From: Methylobacter sp.
Lineage (GTDB): Bacteria; Pseudomonadota; Gammaproteobacteria; Methylococcales; Methylomonadaceae
Assembly: GCA_028716975.1 (NCBI GenBank)
Contig: JAQUOU010000013.1
Location: 38,721 to 83,799 of the forward strand
Reading direction: 5' to 3'
Length of the DNA stretch: 45,079 nt
Positions 15,369 to 24,589 of this stretch are shown here, one piece after another (the first letter of the stretch is position 1; every line of letters begins with the position of its first letter). Made by a program: the position numbers and the translations under genes. The notes below the pieces were generated by a model, which saw only the letters and a program-made list of their open reading frames with translations, made no database searches and had not been told where the DNA came from.

Positions 15369-16421
15369 TCAATACCTATCCCATACAAGGTTCCGGCCTG
15401 CATATTTACCCTCATAGAGAGCGTCATCGGCCCGTTTGAGACTGTCTTCACGTGAATGGCCGGCCTCATGTTGGGTGAGGCCGAATGCCATTGTCACAGA
15501 AAAATCCTGACCGGCTAAATGGAAGTGTTTCACTTCAATCGCTTTGCGGATTTTTTCGGCTATAATCCGCGCGCCTTTAATATCTGTATCGGGTAGCATA
15601 ATAAGGAATTCTTCCCCGCCCCACCGCGCAATGATATCGCCCTGGCGCAAATGTTTTTTCATGAAAGCCGCTACCTCATTGAGAATATAGTCTCCGCATG
15701 AATGCCCGAAAGAGTCATTAAATTTTTTGAAATGATCAATATCAACAAAGATCAAGGTAAAACTCGACTGGTTACGTGAAGTCAGCGTCTTTTGCAGCTC
15801 CAGCAATTCCTGCATCCTGCGCCTGTTGTATAAACCTGTAAGAGCATCGGTATTAGCCAGCTTCTCTAATTCCTGCTCAAGAGTCATGGAGGCGCGGCGA
15901 AAGTAATAACTAATAATGCCAATGGCTGCAAAGCTTATGATTATGTTTAGATAATTGAAAATTTTAGTAAAACGTAAAGGCAATATTAAAGCTTGCTCTG
16001 TATCGTGTGTAAACGCATCCAGAACAATGAAGGTTGCGCACAGACTGGTTGAAATCAGGATAATTAATCGGCCATCGAGTTTGTTATTAAATAAAGTGAA
16101 CGGGATCGCTCCCATCAGATAATATTGAAAACCGCTATGCCAGCCGACTATCGGAACTACAAACAAGGTATGTAAAATAACTTCACTTATCATCAGGGTA
16201 ATTGCTAGGTCATGCTTGCCGTGCTGATTGACCGCCCAACCGGTAATCCATATTAATGAACTGAAAATATTTATAAGGCTTAGATATTCCAGTCCCAACC
16301 AATAGAATGAAGGTATGAGGACCAAATGTACGGACATTCCCAGATAACCAACGGTATTGATCACAAGGTAACTTCGATAATTTATTAGCCTTGCACCGCT
16401 GGTTTTTCTCAGTTTGTACAC
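15369..16421 (-). CDS. Membrane diguanylate cyclase (GGDEF)
   Basis: Makes the second messenger cyclic di-GMP from two GTP. The first about 175 residues form five or six membrane helices with no recognised ligand domain. A helical linker leads to the GGDEF domain, beginning ANTDALTGLYNRRRM. The active-site loop is ARWGGEEFLIML (GGEEF, residues 268-272), an active-type variant. A product-inhibition I-site, RQGD, lies at 259-262, the standard spacing before the loop. KFNDSFGHSCGDYIL is also intact. It converges with the ASCH gene, their stop codons 8 bases apart. Confidence 0.93.
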   Translation of the reverse strand: MYKLRKTSGARLINYRSYLVINTVGYLGMSVHLVLIPSFYWLGLEYLSLINIFSSLIWITGWAVNQHGKHDLAITLMISEVILHTLFVVPIVGWHSGFQYYLMGAIPFTLFNNKLDGRLIILISTSLCATFIVLDAFTHDTEQALILPLRFTKIFNYLNIIISFAAIGIISYYFRRASMTLEQELEKLANTDALTGLYNRRRMQELLELQKTLTSRNQSSFTLIFVDIDHFKKFNDSFGHSCGDYILNEVAAFMKKHLRQGDIIARWGGEEFLIMLPDTDIKGARIIAEKIRKAIEVKHFHLAGQDFSVTMAFGLTQHEAGHSREDSLKRADDALYEGKYAGRNLVWDRY

Positions 16422-17113
16422 GCTTGCCTCTACACTTCACTAATAAAATAAAACTTGATTCAGGAATATCGGTTTCGTATTAATTCAATATCATTCAGTT
16501 AAGTAACGCAGATTTAGCGCACACCATATGACAATAACCCATGATTTGATTTGTAGCAAATTTAGAATAATAAGCGGATTATTCATGATGCCGGTCTCGC
16601 ACATACCCTGATACTTTGATGCCAAATTCGGGGAATTTTGTAACCTTGATATTTGTTAAGATAAAGTGCCTGTTGCCGGTTTGGGAGGGGAATTATAATA
16701 ATGGCGTCAGGGGCAATTCAGCCAGCAATAACTATTATTCGCTAATTTTAAAGATCATAAATTCTTGCAGCTTTTTGATACCATTCCGGTACTCATAATT
16801 TAGAAATTATATTAATAAGCCTGGGCCTATTACATGGATTCAGTAAATTCAATATTTGCCCCATCACTCCTATAACGATTAAAATAGCTTATGCTTTTCG
16901 ATTGCAGGATGCTTATCTGTATTGAAAAGTGTATGGAATTCCTGTTCATAAAAAAAATGCTCTGATATATAAACCCTAAATGAGCAACATTTGTTAAGGG
17001 GGCGGCTAACTTAGGCATATAAATGACTCTTTTTTCCGACTCATTTACCTATTGGATAATACTGGCCTAACAACCGTAAGCCTAAAATAATCATTAATTA
17101 CGAGAAATTAACT
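16422..17113. other. Long AT-rich intergenic region upstream of transketolase
   Basis: Almost 700 bases without a believable gene between the divergent cyclase and transketolase genes. TATAAA at 17018-17023 and GGATAAT at 17054-17060 are possible -10 elements for transketolase, but neither has a good -35. A small plus-strand frame (16616-16798) has no ribosome-binding site and no recognisable protein. The region could hide a small RNA or regulator sites that I cannot resolve. Confidence 0.4.
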
Positions 17114-19018
17114 ATGTCTAAATTTCCAATCGACCTTGGCGCTTATCAGCGCATAAATCTGGACCCTGGCAGTCCTGCTCTTAGTGCTGAGCAAAAAGCC
17201 GGCCTTAAAGCGAATATTCAACTGTGCCGCGATGCGATCGTATTTTTTACCGCTACGGGTGCCGCCCGAGGCGTAGGCGGACATACGGGAGGGCCTTACG
17301 ACACCGTACCCGAAGTTATGATCCTGGATGCCTTGTTTAGAGGAGCATCCGAAAAATTTGTGCCGGTGTTCTTTGATGAAGCCGGGCACCGCGTCGCTAC
17401 CCAATACCTGATGTCTACGCTGAACGGCGACCTGCCGGCAGAGCAGTTGATGCGTTATCGTGAGGCCCATTCTCACCTGCCGGGACACCCTGAACTGGGG
17501 CTTACGCCCGGCGTGAAATTCAGTTCGGGACGATTGGGTCACATGTGGCCTTATGTCAATGGCGTAGCCATGGCTAATCCCAACAAGATTTTGTTCTGCC
17601 TGGGTTCCGACGGCGCCCAGCAAGAGGGCGATGATGCCGAAGCCGCGCGCTTGGCTGTTGCGCAAAATCTGAATGTCAAGCTGATTATCGATGATAATGA
17701 TGTCACTATCGCAGGCCACCCATCTCATTATTTACCCGGCTGCAGCACCGCTAAAACCCTCGCAGGTCATGGCTTGCAAGTCCTGGAAGGTAACGGCGAG
17801 GATATTGATGATCTGTATCAGCGCATTTACAAGGCCGTAAATACTAATGGGCCAATCGCCCTGATTAATCATCGCCCCATGTGCCCGGGAATTGTGGGAC
17901 TGGAAGGGTCCACCCACGGCCATGACGTCATTTCGGTGAAACTGGCGATCGAATACCTTGAATCACGGGGTCAACAGGCCGCCGCCGATCATCTTAAAGG
18001 CATCAAAGCACCCAAACAGGACTACACATTCCTGGGTTCCAGCGACAAGTGGGATGCCAACCGCAACGTTTTTGGGGATGCCGCAGTCGCGATTCTGGGT
18101 CGTATGAGCGAAGCCGAGCGGATCGAAAAAGTGCGCGTCATTGATAGTGATCTGGAAGGGTCCTGCGGCCTGAAGAAAATTCACGATGCTCACCCCGAAG
18201 TGTTTATTGCTTCCGGCATTATGGAGCGCGGCAACTTCTCGGCAGCAGCCGGGTTTGGTATGGAAAAAGGCAAGCAGGGAATTTTCGGCACGTTCAGCGC
18301 ATTCCTGGAAATGTGCATTTCTGAAATTACCATGGCGCGGCTGAATTACTCCAATGTTCTCTGCCACTTCTCCCATTCGGGCATTGACGATATGGCCGAC
18401 AATACCTGCCACTTCGGTCTGAACAATATGTTTGCCGACAATGGCCTCAGTGATGCTTATGCGACCCATCTCTATTTTCCCGCTGACCCTCTGCAAATGA
18501 AAGCCTGCCTTGAAACCATTTTCTTTGATCCGGGTTTGCGCTTTGTGTTCTCGACCCGTTCCAAAGTGCCTAACATTTTGGATAGCGACGGTCAGGAATT
18601 TTTCGGCGGCAGCTATAAATTTGTCTCCGGCAAAGACGAAATCATCCGCGAAGGCTCTCAAGGCTACATCGTCAGCTTCGGCGAAGCCTTGTATCGCTCG
18701 CTGGATGCAGTTGAACGCCTGAAGCAGGAAGGCATAGATGTCGGCTTGATCAACAAACCGACCTTGAATACCATCGATGAAGAAGTGATGGCTAAAATCG
18801 GTAAATCGCCGATGGTATTGGTAGTGGAATCCTTTAACCGTAAAACCGGGTTGGGCAGCCGCTTCGGCTCCTTGCTGCTGGAACGCGGCCTTACCCCGAA
18901 ATATGCTCATCTGGGCACGCACCGGGAAGGCTGCGGCGGCCTGTGGGAACAGTTCCCGCATCAGGGCATTGATCCGGCAGGAATTATCGCCAAAGTGAAA
19001 GAGTTGCTGAAAAAATAA
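17114..19018 (+). CDS. tkt: Transketolase
   Basis: A thiamine-diphosphate enzyme that moves two-carbon units between sugar phosphates. In a methanotroph it would help regenerate ribulose-5-phosphate for formaldehyde fixation. It has 634 residues. The cofactor-binding motif reads LGSDGAQQEGDDAEAARLA, then LNVKLIIDDNDVTIAGHPS. The spacing and NDN end are right, but the usual GDG is SDG-like. The pyrimidine domain starts near GIMERGNFSAAAGFGMEKG. The C-terminal domain includes IVSFGEALYRSLDAVERL and GLWEQFPHQGIDP. This divergent long form differs from the E. coli TktA pattern (GDGCLMEGISHEA). An intrinsic terminator follows. The start has only a weak GAGA upstream. The methanotroph context is inference. 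Confidence 0.9.
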   Translation: MSKFPIDLGAYQRINLDPGSPALSAEQKAGLKANIQLCRDAIVFFTATGAARGVGGHTGGPYDTVPEVMILDALFRGASEKFVPVFFDEAGHRVATQYLMSTLNGDLPAEQLMRYREAHSHLPGHPELGLTPGVKFSSGRLGHMWPYVNGVAMANPNKILFCLGSDGAQQEGDDAEAARLAVAQNLNVKLIIDDNDVTIAGHPSHYLPGCSTAKTLAGHGLQVLEGNGEDIDDLYQRIYKAVNTNGPIALINHRPMCPGIVGLEGSTHGHDVISVKLAIEYLESRGQQAAADHLKGIKAPKQDYTFLGSSDKWDANRNVFGDAAVAILGRMSEAERIEKVRVIDSDLEGSCGLKKIHDAHPEVFIASGIMERGNFSAAAGFGMEKGKQGIFGTFSAFLEMCISEITMARLNYSNVLCHFSHSGIDDMADNTCHFGLNNMFADNGLSDAYATHLYFPADPLQMKACLETIFFDPGLRFVFSTRSKVPNILDSDGQEFFGGSYKFVSGKDEIIREGSQGYIVSFGEALYRSLDAVERLKQEGIDVGLINKPTLNTIDEEVMAKIGKSPMVLVVESFNRKTGLGSRFGSLLLERGLTPKYAHLGTHREGCGGLWEQFPHQGIDPAGIIAKVKELLKK

Positions 19019-19034
19019 TCTGCTCGTTGCCGGC

Positions 19035-19068
19035 AAGGGCACGCCAACGTGCCCTTGTTTCTCTTACT
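19035..19068 (+). terminator. Rho-independent terminator of transketolase
   Basis: AAGGGCAC (19035-19042) pairs perfectly with GTGCCCTT (19049-19056) around a 6-base loop and is followed by GTTTCTCTT. It lies 17 bases after the stop codon. Confidence 0.85.
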
Positions 19069-19325
19069 CTTAAATATTCATCCGTTAAATAAAGGATTCG
19101 GTCACTCCAATCGTCCATACTTGCTTTTCTCTTTATTCACCAAAATAATAGCAGCTCAAGCAACTGTAACTCGTTTGCAAAACCGGTAAGGTTTTGTCCA
19201 ATTATTCCAGAAAATATAATCGCGCTTTAATTTTTTCAAAAATTAATTCCCCTAAAACCCACTTAATTAAACAGTCTGAGAGCATTTTTCAATCAACCTA
19301 AAAACCGTTGAGCATTTCAAAATCG

Positions 19326-19426
19326 CGTTCGCCCTGAGCCTGTCGAAGGGTGAGGGTGTCGAAGGGTGAGTGTGTGAAAGCCGTTCGTGCTTCGACAGGC
19401 TCAGCACGAACGGCTTTCACACACTC
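19326..19426. repeat. Dispersed repeat with a 24-bp perfect palindrome
   Basis: The arms 19368-19391 and 19403-19426 are exact reverse complements over 24 bases around an 11-base loop (TCGACAGGCTC). Inner arm ends read CGTTCGTGCT and AGCACGAACG. Just upstream (19328-19367) lie truncated copies of the loop-and-arm sequence (CCTGAGCCTGTCGAAGGGTGA and TGTCGAAGGGTGA). A partial relative occurs at 10276-10297. This looks like a dispersed extragenic palindrome lying between convergent genes, where it may also stop transcription. Confidence 0.85.
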
Positions 19427-19455
19427 CAAAATTTTTAGGATCAAGTAAACAAGCA

Positions 19456-21285
19456 TCAACTAGAGGCTACAATTTCAATCAGCACTTCATCAGGATTAGC
19501 CGCCTCACCTTTGACTACATGAATGGCTTTAACGAGGCCCGCTATCGGCGCAGTAATTTCTGTTTCCATTTTCATGGCTTCGGTCACTAATACGGCCTGC
19601 CCCGCTGCCACATGCTGGCCGATTTTGACCATCACATCAAGGATATTGCAAGGCATGCTTACCACTACATCGCCCGGTGAAGAAGGCCGCGGTCTTTTTC
19701 TGGCAATCGTGCTGGTAACTGCGCCCTGCGCGCCGCCATCAAGAACTATTTCATCCAGCGTTTCCACAACAATTTCTTCAGGAACGCCATCCACTGAAAA
19801 GTAAAAATGCCGCAACATCTGATTTTTAGGACCGGCTCCTGTTACTTTGACATGATAGGACTCTCCGTGCAGGGCTACATTGAATTCCGTCGGCGCTTTC
19901 TTGACGCCATCTGCTTCTGTTAACTCCAATTCCAGTACTTCCGGTATCAGAGCGCCGGCTGAACGCTGTTCTAAAAACTTCTTCCCGACCTCGGGAAACA
20001 GGGCATAGCTCAGTACATCCTCATCGTTACGGGCCAACGGGCCTATTTCTTGGCGCAATAAGTCAAATTCGGGTTTCAGCAGGTCAGCCGGCCGGCAGTC
20101 AATTATTTCTTCCTTGCCAATAGCGCGCTTTTGCAGGTTTTCGTTAACCGGTGCGGGAGCCTTGCCGTAACCGCCCTGCAGATAGCGTTTGACTTCATTG
20201 GTAATGGTCTCGTAGTGCTTGCCTGTCAACACATTCAGAACCGCCTGGGTGCCGACAATCTGCGAGGTAGGTGTTACCAGCGGCGGATAACCCAGATCCT
20301 TGCGGACTTCGGGAATCTCTTTATAGACTTCGCCAATACGGTCCAGCGCATTTCTTTCGCGCAACTGATTGGCAAGGTTGGATATCATTCCGCCGGGAAC
20401 TTGATACACATGAACCTGGGTATCGATACCGGTAAATTCACTTTCAAAGCGGCGATATTTTTTTCGGATTTCAGCAAAATAACTGTTTACTTCTTGCAGT
20501 TTATTCAGATCCAGTCCCGTATCATAGTCTGTGCCGCGCAAGGCAATAACCATGCTTTCAGTCGGCGGATGGCTGGTGCCTCCTGACCACGAGGATAATG
20601 CCGTATCAATATGCGCGCAGCCTGCTTCGATGGCTTTCAGCTGGCACATTTCGGCAAGACCGGAGGTTGCATGGGAATGCAGATGCAACGGCAAATCGAC
20701 TGCATCTTTAAGTGCATTTACCAGTTCGCTGGTGACATAGGGCGTCAATAAACCGGCCATATCTTTAATGGCAAGCGAATCGCAACCAAGATTAGCCAGG
20801 TCTTTGCCCAAGGCCACAAAACCTTGCACATTATGTACCGGACTAGTCGTGTAACAAATCGTCCCTTGCGCGTGTTTGCCTGTCTCTTTGGCTGCTTCAA
20901 TAGCGGTTTTAAGATTGCGGATATCATTTAAGGCATCAAAAATCCGGAATACATCTATACCGTTTTCAGCAGCCTTCAGGATGAACGTGCGCACTACGTC
21001 ATCGGAATAGTGGCGATAGCCAAGCAAGTTTTGGCCGCGCACCAGCATTTGCAGGCGCGTATTCGGCAATGCCGCTTTCAGCTTGATTAACCGCTCCCAC
21101 GGGTCTTCCTTGAGAAAGCGCAGGCAAGCGTCAAAGGTCGCCCCGCCCCAGCATTCCAACGACCAATAGCCGATGTCGTCCAGCATGGCGCAGGCCGGTA
21201 ATAGATCCTCGGTACGCAGCCGGGTTGCGATAAGGGATTGATGAGCATCACGCAGGATTACATCAGTAATATAAACTTTTTGCAT
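19456..21285 (-). CDS. pycB: Pyruvate carboxylase subunit B / oxaloacetate decarboxylase alpha-like
   Basis: The carboxyltransferase and biotin carrier subunit of two-subunit pyruvate carboxylase, which makes oxaloacetate from pyruvate to refill the TCA cycle. The N-terminal HMGL-like domain starts ITDVILRDAHQSLIATR and has the metal and substrate residues in KDMAGLLTPY and LHLHSHATSG. A PYC/OADA domain follows (PGGMISNLANQLRERNALDRI). The biotinyl domain near the C-terminus carries EAMKMET with Lys572 as the biotin site. It has 609 residues. It lies 16 bases after subunit A with an AAGGA ribosome-binding site. No sodium-pump beta or gamma subunits are nearby, and pairing with a biotin carboxylase argues for pyruvate carboxylase rather than oxaloacetate decarboxylase. 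Confidence 0.93.
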   Translation of the reverse strand: MQKVYITDVILRDAHQSLIATRLRTEDLLPACAMLDDIGYWSLECWGGATFDACLRFLKEDPWERLIKLKAALPNTRLQMLVRGQNLLGYRHYSDDVVRTFILKAAENGIDVFRIFDALNDIRNLKTAIEAAKETGKHAQGTICYTTSPVHNVQGFVALGKDLANLGCDSLAIKDMAGLLTPYVTSELVNALKDAVDLPLHLHSHATSGLAEMCQLKAIEAGCAHIDTALSSWSGGTSHPPTESMVIALRGTDYDTGLDLNKLQEVNSYFAEIRKKYRRFESEFTGIDTQVHVYQVPGGMISNLANQLRERNALDRIGEVYKEIPEVRKDLGYPPLVTPTSQIVGTQAVLNVLTGKHYETITNEVKRYLQGGYGKAPAPVNENLQKRAIGKEEIIDCRPADLLKPEFDLLRQEIGPLARNDEDVLSYALFPEVGKKFLEQRSAGALIPEVLELELTEADGVKKAPTEFNVALHGESYHVKVTGAGPKNQMLRHFYFSVDGVPEEIVVETLDEIVLDGGAQGAVTSTIARKRPRPSSPGDVVVSMPCNILDVMVKIGQHVAAGQAVLVTEAMKMETEITAPIAGLVKAIHVVKGEAANPDEVLIEIVASS

Positions 21286-21301
21286 CGGTTGTTCCTTAGA
21301 T

Positions 21302-22720
21302 TTACAAACCGGTATGGGCGGCCATAACAGCGGCTATTACGCTGGCAAGCACTTCAGGCCGGGGTTTATTCGAATAATTGATGAGCTCAGGATATTTTTC
21401 GACAAAGCCGGTGTTAAAAACGGCGGCTCGAAAATCGGGATGCCCGAGAATTTTCAGGTAATAAGGAATGGTTGTCTTAATGCCGAACAGACCCATGTCG
21501 CGCAATGAGCGTTCGCCCCGTTTGATCACATCTTCCCAGGTTAACGCGCTGACAATAACCTTGGCCAGCATTGAATCATAAAAGGGCGGTATCACATAAC
21601 CCGTGTATATGGCCGAGTCGGTGCGTACGCCCGGCCCGCCGGGCGCATAGTACCGGGAAATTCGGCCGAAACTGGGCAGGAAACTGTTTTGAGGATCTTC
21701 GGCATTAACCCGAAACTGGATCGCATAGCCGCGCCTGACAATCTCATGTTGTTTGAAGAGCAAGGGCAAGCCGGCGGCGATCCTGATTTGTTCTTCAACA
21801 ATATCCACACCGGTGATCGTCTCGGTAATGGTGTGCTCCACTTGTACGCGGGTATTCATTTCCATAAAATAAAACCGGTCATTATCATCGAGTAAAAACT
21901 CTACCGTTCCGGCATTGGTGTACCCTACGGCTTTGGCGGCAATCACAGACAATCCGCCTATGTATTGGCGCTGGGCTTCATCCAGTTGCGGCGAAGGCGC
22001 GATTTCGATCAGCTTTTGATTCCGGCGCTGAATTGAGCAATCGCGTTCATACAGATGAATGGTGTTGCCGTGATGGTCGGCAAGAATCTGCACTTCAATA
22101 TGCCGGGGATTGGCAATATATTTTTCCAAAAATACGTCGGCGCTGCCGAAGGCCTTCGTCGCCTCGGAAATGACCCGTTGAAAATTACGTTGCAGATCAG
22201 CCGCATTATCACACCGCCTGATGCCTCTGCCGCCGCCGCCAGATGTGGCCTTGAGCATAACCGGATAACCGATTTTTTCAGCGCTGGTCAATGCTTCTTC
22301 AATATTTTCCAGGTTGCCTTCCGTGCCCGGCGTGACCGGAATGCCGGCTGCTACCATAGTCTTTCGAGCTTCCGTTTTATTACCCATACGCCGGATAACC
22401 TCTTCACTCGGGCCTATGAAAATCAATCCGCGTTCTTTGCAGGCTCTGGCAAATTGAGCATTTTCGGACAGAAAGCCATAGCCAGGATGAATGGCATCAC
22501 AACCTGTCGTTGCAGCCAGATTCACCAAACCATAAACATTAAGATAGCCGGCAAGCGGTTCACTGCCGATACAGTAAGATTCATCGGCTTTTTTGACATG
22601 CAGGGAAAACCGGTCGGCTTCCGAATAAATAGCCACAGAACGTATGCCCATTTCAGCGCAGGCCCGAATGATACGAACTGCAATTTCACCACGATTGGCA
22701 ATTAGAATTTTTCGTAACAT
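21302..22720 (-). CDS. pycA: Pyruvate carboxylase subunit A (biotin carboxylase)
   Basis: The ATP-dependent biotin carboxylase subunit, which charges the biotin on subunit B with bicarbonate. It is 472 residues, as usual for AccC and PycA. It begins MLRKILIANRGEIAVRIIRAC. The ATP-grasp glycine loop is KATSGGGGRGIRRC. Metal and substrate residues lie in EFLLDDNDRFYFMEMNTRVQVEHT, followed by ITGVDIVEEQIRIAAG. It could be taken for acetyl-CoA carboxylase AccC by sequence alone. The immediate downstream partner with a carboxyltransferase plus biotinyl domain makes pyruvate carboxylase the better call. Its promoter must lie in the 420-base spacer upstream. Confidence 0.92.
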   Translation of the reverse strand: MLRKILIANRGEIAVRIIRACAEMGIRSVAIYSEADRFSLHVKKADESYCIGSEPLAGYLNVYGLVNLAATTGCDAIHPGYGFLSENAQFARACKERGLIFIGPSEEVIRRMGNKTEARKTMVAAGIPVTPGTEGNLENIEEALTSAEKIGYPVMLKATSGGGGRGIRRCDNAADLQRNFQRVISEATKAFGSADVFLEKYIANPRHIEVQILADHHGNTIHLYERDCSIQRRNQKLIEIAPSPQLDEAQRQYIGGLSVIAAKAVGYTNAGTVEFLLDDNDRFYFMEMNTRVQVEHTITETITGVDIVEEQIRIAAGLPLLFKQHEIVRRGYAIQFRVNAEDPQNSFLPSFGRISRYYAPGGPGVRTDSAIYTGYVIPPFYDSMLAKVIVSALTWEDVIKRGERSLRDMGLFGIKTTIPYYLKILGHPDFRAAVFNTGFVEKYPELINYSNKPRPEVLASVIAAVMAAHTGL

Positions 22721-23139
22721 TTCATTACTCGCAATTCAAAAATTAGGATGGTGATTTAGAATAAATTAATTTAACTTTTGAGGCTATATATTCCTTTAGC
22801 TATAGATCGCTTTTTCCAAACCTATTCCATACCCAACAGTATTGATAGTGTTAATAGAGGATAAAAACGTTGGAGAAATGGATGCTTCTGATACAAATTG
22901 ATGCAATCCCCGCAAGCACCGACCTCCTGTTTTTAATTTTCCGTCATTTTGAATACCCTCCATACATCAGCAATGAGGTGAAGCATAGCTTGAATCTTAA
23001 ATAATCACAAAGGGCATAGGCTGCTTGGAAGGCTCTCCTAAATTATACTTACTTTACCACTGAAACTAATACGCTCGGCAGCGTTCAAACTGGCAGATAT
23101 TTATAGTGAGATAATATTTTCCTGAAAAGGCAGCTACGT
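22721..23139. other. Divergent intergenic region before pycA and a Gly-rich gene
   Basis: No believable gene. It should hold the promoters of the pyruvate carboxylase operon (minus) and the Gly/His-rich protein gene (plus). I could not point to a clear -35/-10 pair or operator. Confidence 0.35.
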
Positions 23140-23604
23140 ATGAAAAAAATCAAATGGGCATACCTTGTTATTCTTCTGTTCGGGTTAATAATAAACGGTT
23201 CGGCATTGGCCAGAGGTGGCGGGGGTCATGGCGGTCATTTTGGCGGAGGATTTAGTGGTCACTTTGGCGGGCATGGCTATGGCGGAGGTCACTATTGGAG
23301 GCATCATTATGGTGGCTTCCACGGAGGACCCGCTTTCCGGTTTTATGTGGGGCCGGGCTTCGGCTGGCCTTATTACGCACCTTACTATCCTCCTTACTAC
23401 TCGCCTTATTACGGTTATCCGCCAGCCGTAAATATAGTACCTCAAGCGCCTACTATATATATTCAACGCGGCGAGGGACAATCGACACCCCAGCCGCCAG
23501 CCAATTATTGGCACTATTGTCGAAACCCGGAAGGCTATTACCCTTATGTCAAGGAATGTCCCGGCGGCTGGCAGCAGGTTTCACCTCAGCCACCTGTACA
23601 CTAA
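23140..23604 (+). CDS. Secreted Gly/His/Tyr/Pro-rich protein
   Basis: A 154-residue exported protein. The signal peptide ends SALARG. The mature part opens with GGH repeats (RGGGGHGGHFGGGF, then SGHFGGHGYGGGHYWRHHYG), followed by a PYY-rich stretch (PYYAPYYPPYYSPYYGYPP). It ends with a conserved-looking cysteine motif (YWHYCRNPEGYYPYVKECPGG). Such low-complexity envelope proteins with a C-terminal YWYYC..GYYPYV.C..GW motif are common in Proteobacteria, with unknown roles. The His-rich part might bind metals, which is inference. The next gene begins 14 bases after the stop codon, so the two are co-transcribed. Confidence 0.85.
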   Translation: MKKIKWAYLVILLFGLIINGSALARGGGGHGGHFGGGFSGHFGGHGYGGGHYWRHHYGGFHGGPAFRFYVGPGFGWPYYAPYYPPYYSPYYGYPPAVNIVPQAPTIYIQRGEGQSTPQPPANYWHYCRNPEGYYPYVKECPGGWQQVSPQPPVH

Positions 23605-23618
23605 TCGAGAATGCGGCC

Positions 23619-24140
23619 ATGTTAAGAATGCGTAATTTATCTATCCTGCTTTTAGGAGTATTTTCATTGGCCGGTTGCGTTACTATGCCGACCGGTCCCA
23701 GCCTGATGGCCTTGCCGGGTTCAGGCAAAAGCTTCGCCCAATTTCGTAACGACGATTATTACTGCAGGCAATTCGCCACTGAACAAGTTGGCGGGGTGAC
23801 GCCGGATCGAGCCTCCGTATCTAGCGGCGTAGGAAGCGCTGCCGTTGGCACGGCGCTTGGCGCGGCGGCCGGGGCTGCTATCGGAGGAGGATCAGGCGCC
23901 GCTATTGGCGCCGGCAGCGGGCTATTGGCCGGTGGCCTGGTTGGAACCGGAACCGCCAGCGCTTCAGGTTACGAGGCTCAACAGCGCTATGACATGGGTT
24001 ATATACAGTGCATGTATGCTCTAGGTCACCGCGTACCTGTAGCTGGTCAAATGACGGATGATTCTCGCATGGAGAATAATCAGACAAGTAACCCGCCTCC
24101 ACCACCACCTGGCTTCCCTCCGCCCCCACCTCCGCATTAA
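23619..24140 (+). CDS. Glycine-zipper lipoprotein with polyproline tail
   Basis: A 173-residue lipoprotein starting MLRMRNLS. The frame is open further upstream, but that part overlaps the previous gene. The lipobox is FSLAGC. After FRNDDYYCRQFATEQ comes a glycine-zipper segment (AAVGTALGAAAGAAIGGGSG and on to GLLAGGLVG), which can insert in or pack against membranes. The motif QQRYDMGYIQCMYALGHRVPV is shared by many such proteins. It ends in two runs of prolines. It is downstream of, and probably co-expressed with, the Gly/His-rich secreted protein. The function is unknown; an envelope structural role is likely. Confidence 0.85.
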   Translation: MLRMRNLSILLLGVFSLAGCVTMPTGPSLMALPGSGKSFAQFRNDDYYCRQFATEQVGGVTPDRASVSSGVGSAAVGTALGAAAGAAIGGGSGAAIGAGSGLLAGGLVGTGTASASGYEAQQRYDMGYIQCMYALGHRVPVAGQMTDDSRMENNQTSNPPPPPPGFPPPPPPH

Positions 24141-24300
24141 ATCCGTAAAGGCAAAATTTGGCGTTTAAATGCGGAAAACTTAAGTCTCTTGATTATTATT
24201 AAACAAGAGAAACTTGTAAAACAGGCGTGGACAGTAAATTATGTCGGAATTTTATACCATGCCTGGTAATGTAATTGTTCTGCAAGGGTTTATTTAAGAG

Positions 24301-24328
24301 TTGCAGAAAAAAAATCTGTCGGTATAAT
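24301..24328 (+). promoter_or_regulatory. tRNA-Val promoter
   Basis: TTGCAG (24301-24306) and a perfect TATAAT (24323-24328) are separated by 16 bases. The GC-rich sequence AGCCCG just downstream resembles the discriminator of stringently controlled stable-RNA promoters. The tRNA begins 27 bases after the -10. Confidence 0.75.
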
Positions 24329-24354
24329 AGCCCGTCTAAAGTTACATAGGCTTC

Positions 24355-24431
24355 AGGCGCGTAGCTCAGTTGGTTAGAGCACCACCTTGACATGGTGGGG
24401 GTCGTTGGTTCGAGTCCAATCGCGCCTACCA
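24355..24431 (+). tRNA. tRNA-Val (anticodon GAC)
   Basis: A 77-base cloverleaf. Acceptor AGGCGCG pairs with CGCGCCT, the anticodon arm is CCACC-TTGACAT-GGTGG with anticodon GAC, the T loop is TTCGAGT, and CCA is encoded at 24429-24431. A terminator follows. Confidence 0.96.
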
Positions 24432-24439
24432 AAATATTA

Positions 24440-24466
24440 AAGCACTGCTCAGCGGTGCTTTTTTTA
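24440..24466 (+). terminator. Rho-independent terminator after tRNA-Val
   Basis: AAGCAC (24440-24445) pairs with GTGCTT (24455-24460), directly followed by a run of Ts. It ends 9 bases after the tRNA CCA starts its spacer, so the tRNA is monocistronic. Confidence 0.85.
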
Positions 24467-24589
24467 TTGCAGAAACTAGAAAATTAATAGTTTGACCATG
24501 TGAATGATGAGCTAATCGCTCTAACACAATTATTACAGGCTCAACAAGGCTTTATCATTCAGAATGCAGATCCCCCCAGGTTTTAAAAA

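Noticed and set aside
17732..19042. Long minus-strand frame of 359 residues opposite transketolase
   Set aside because: Antisense to a complete transketolase with strong motifs; a codon-bias shadow, not a gene.
23295..23618. Upstream extension of the glycine-zipper gene
   Set aside because: It runs inside the Gly/His-rich gene in another frame; the lipoprotein signal starts at 23619, so the extension is not translated.
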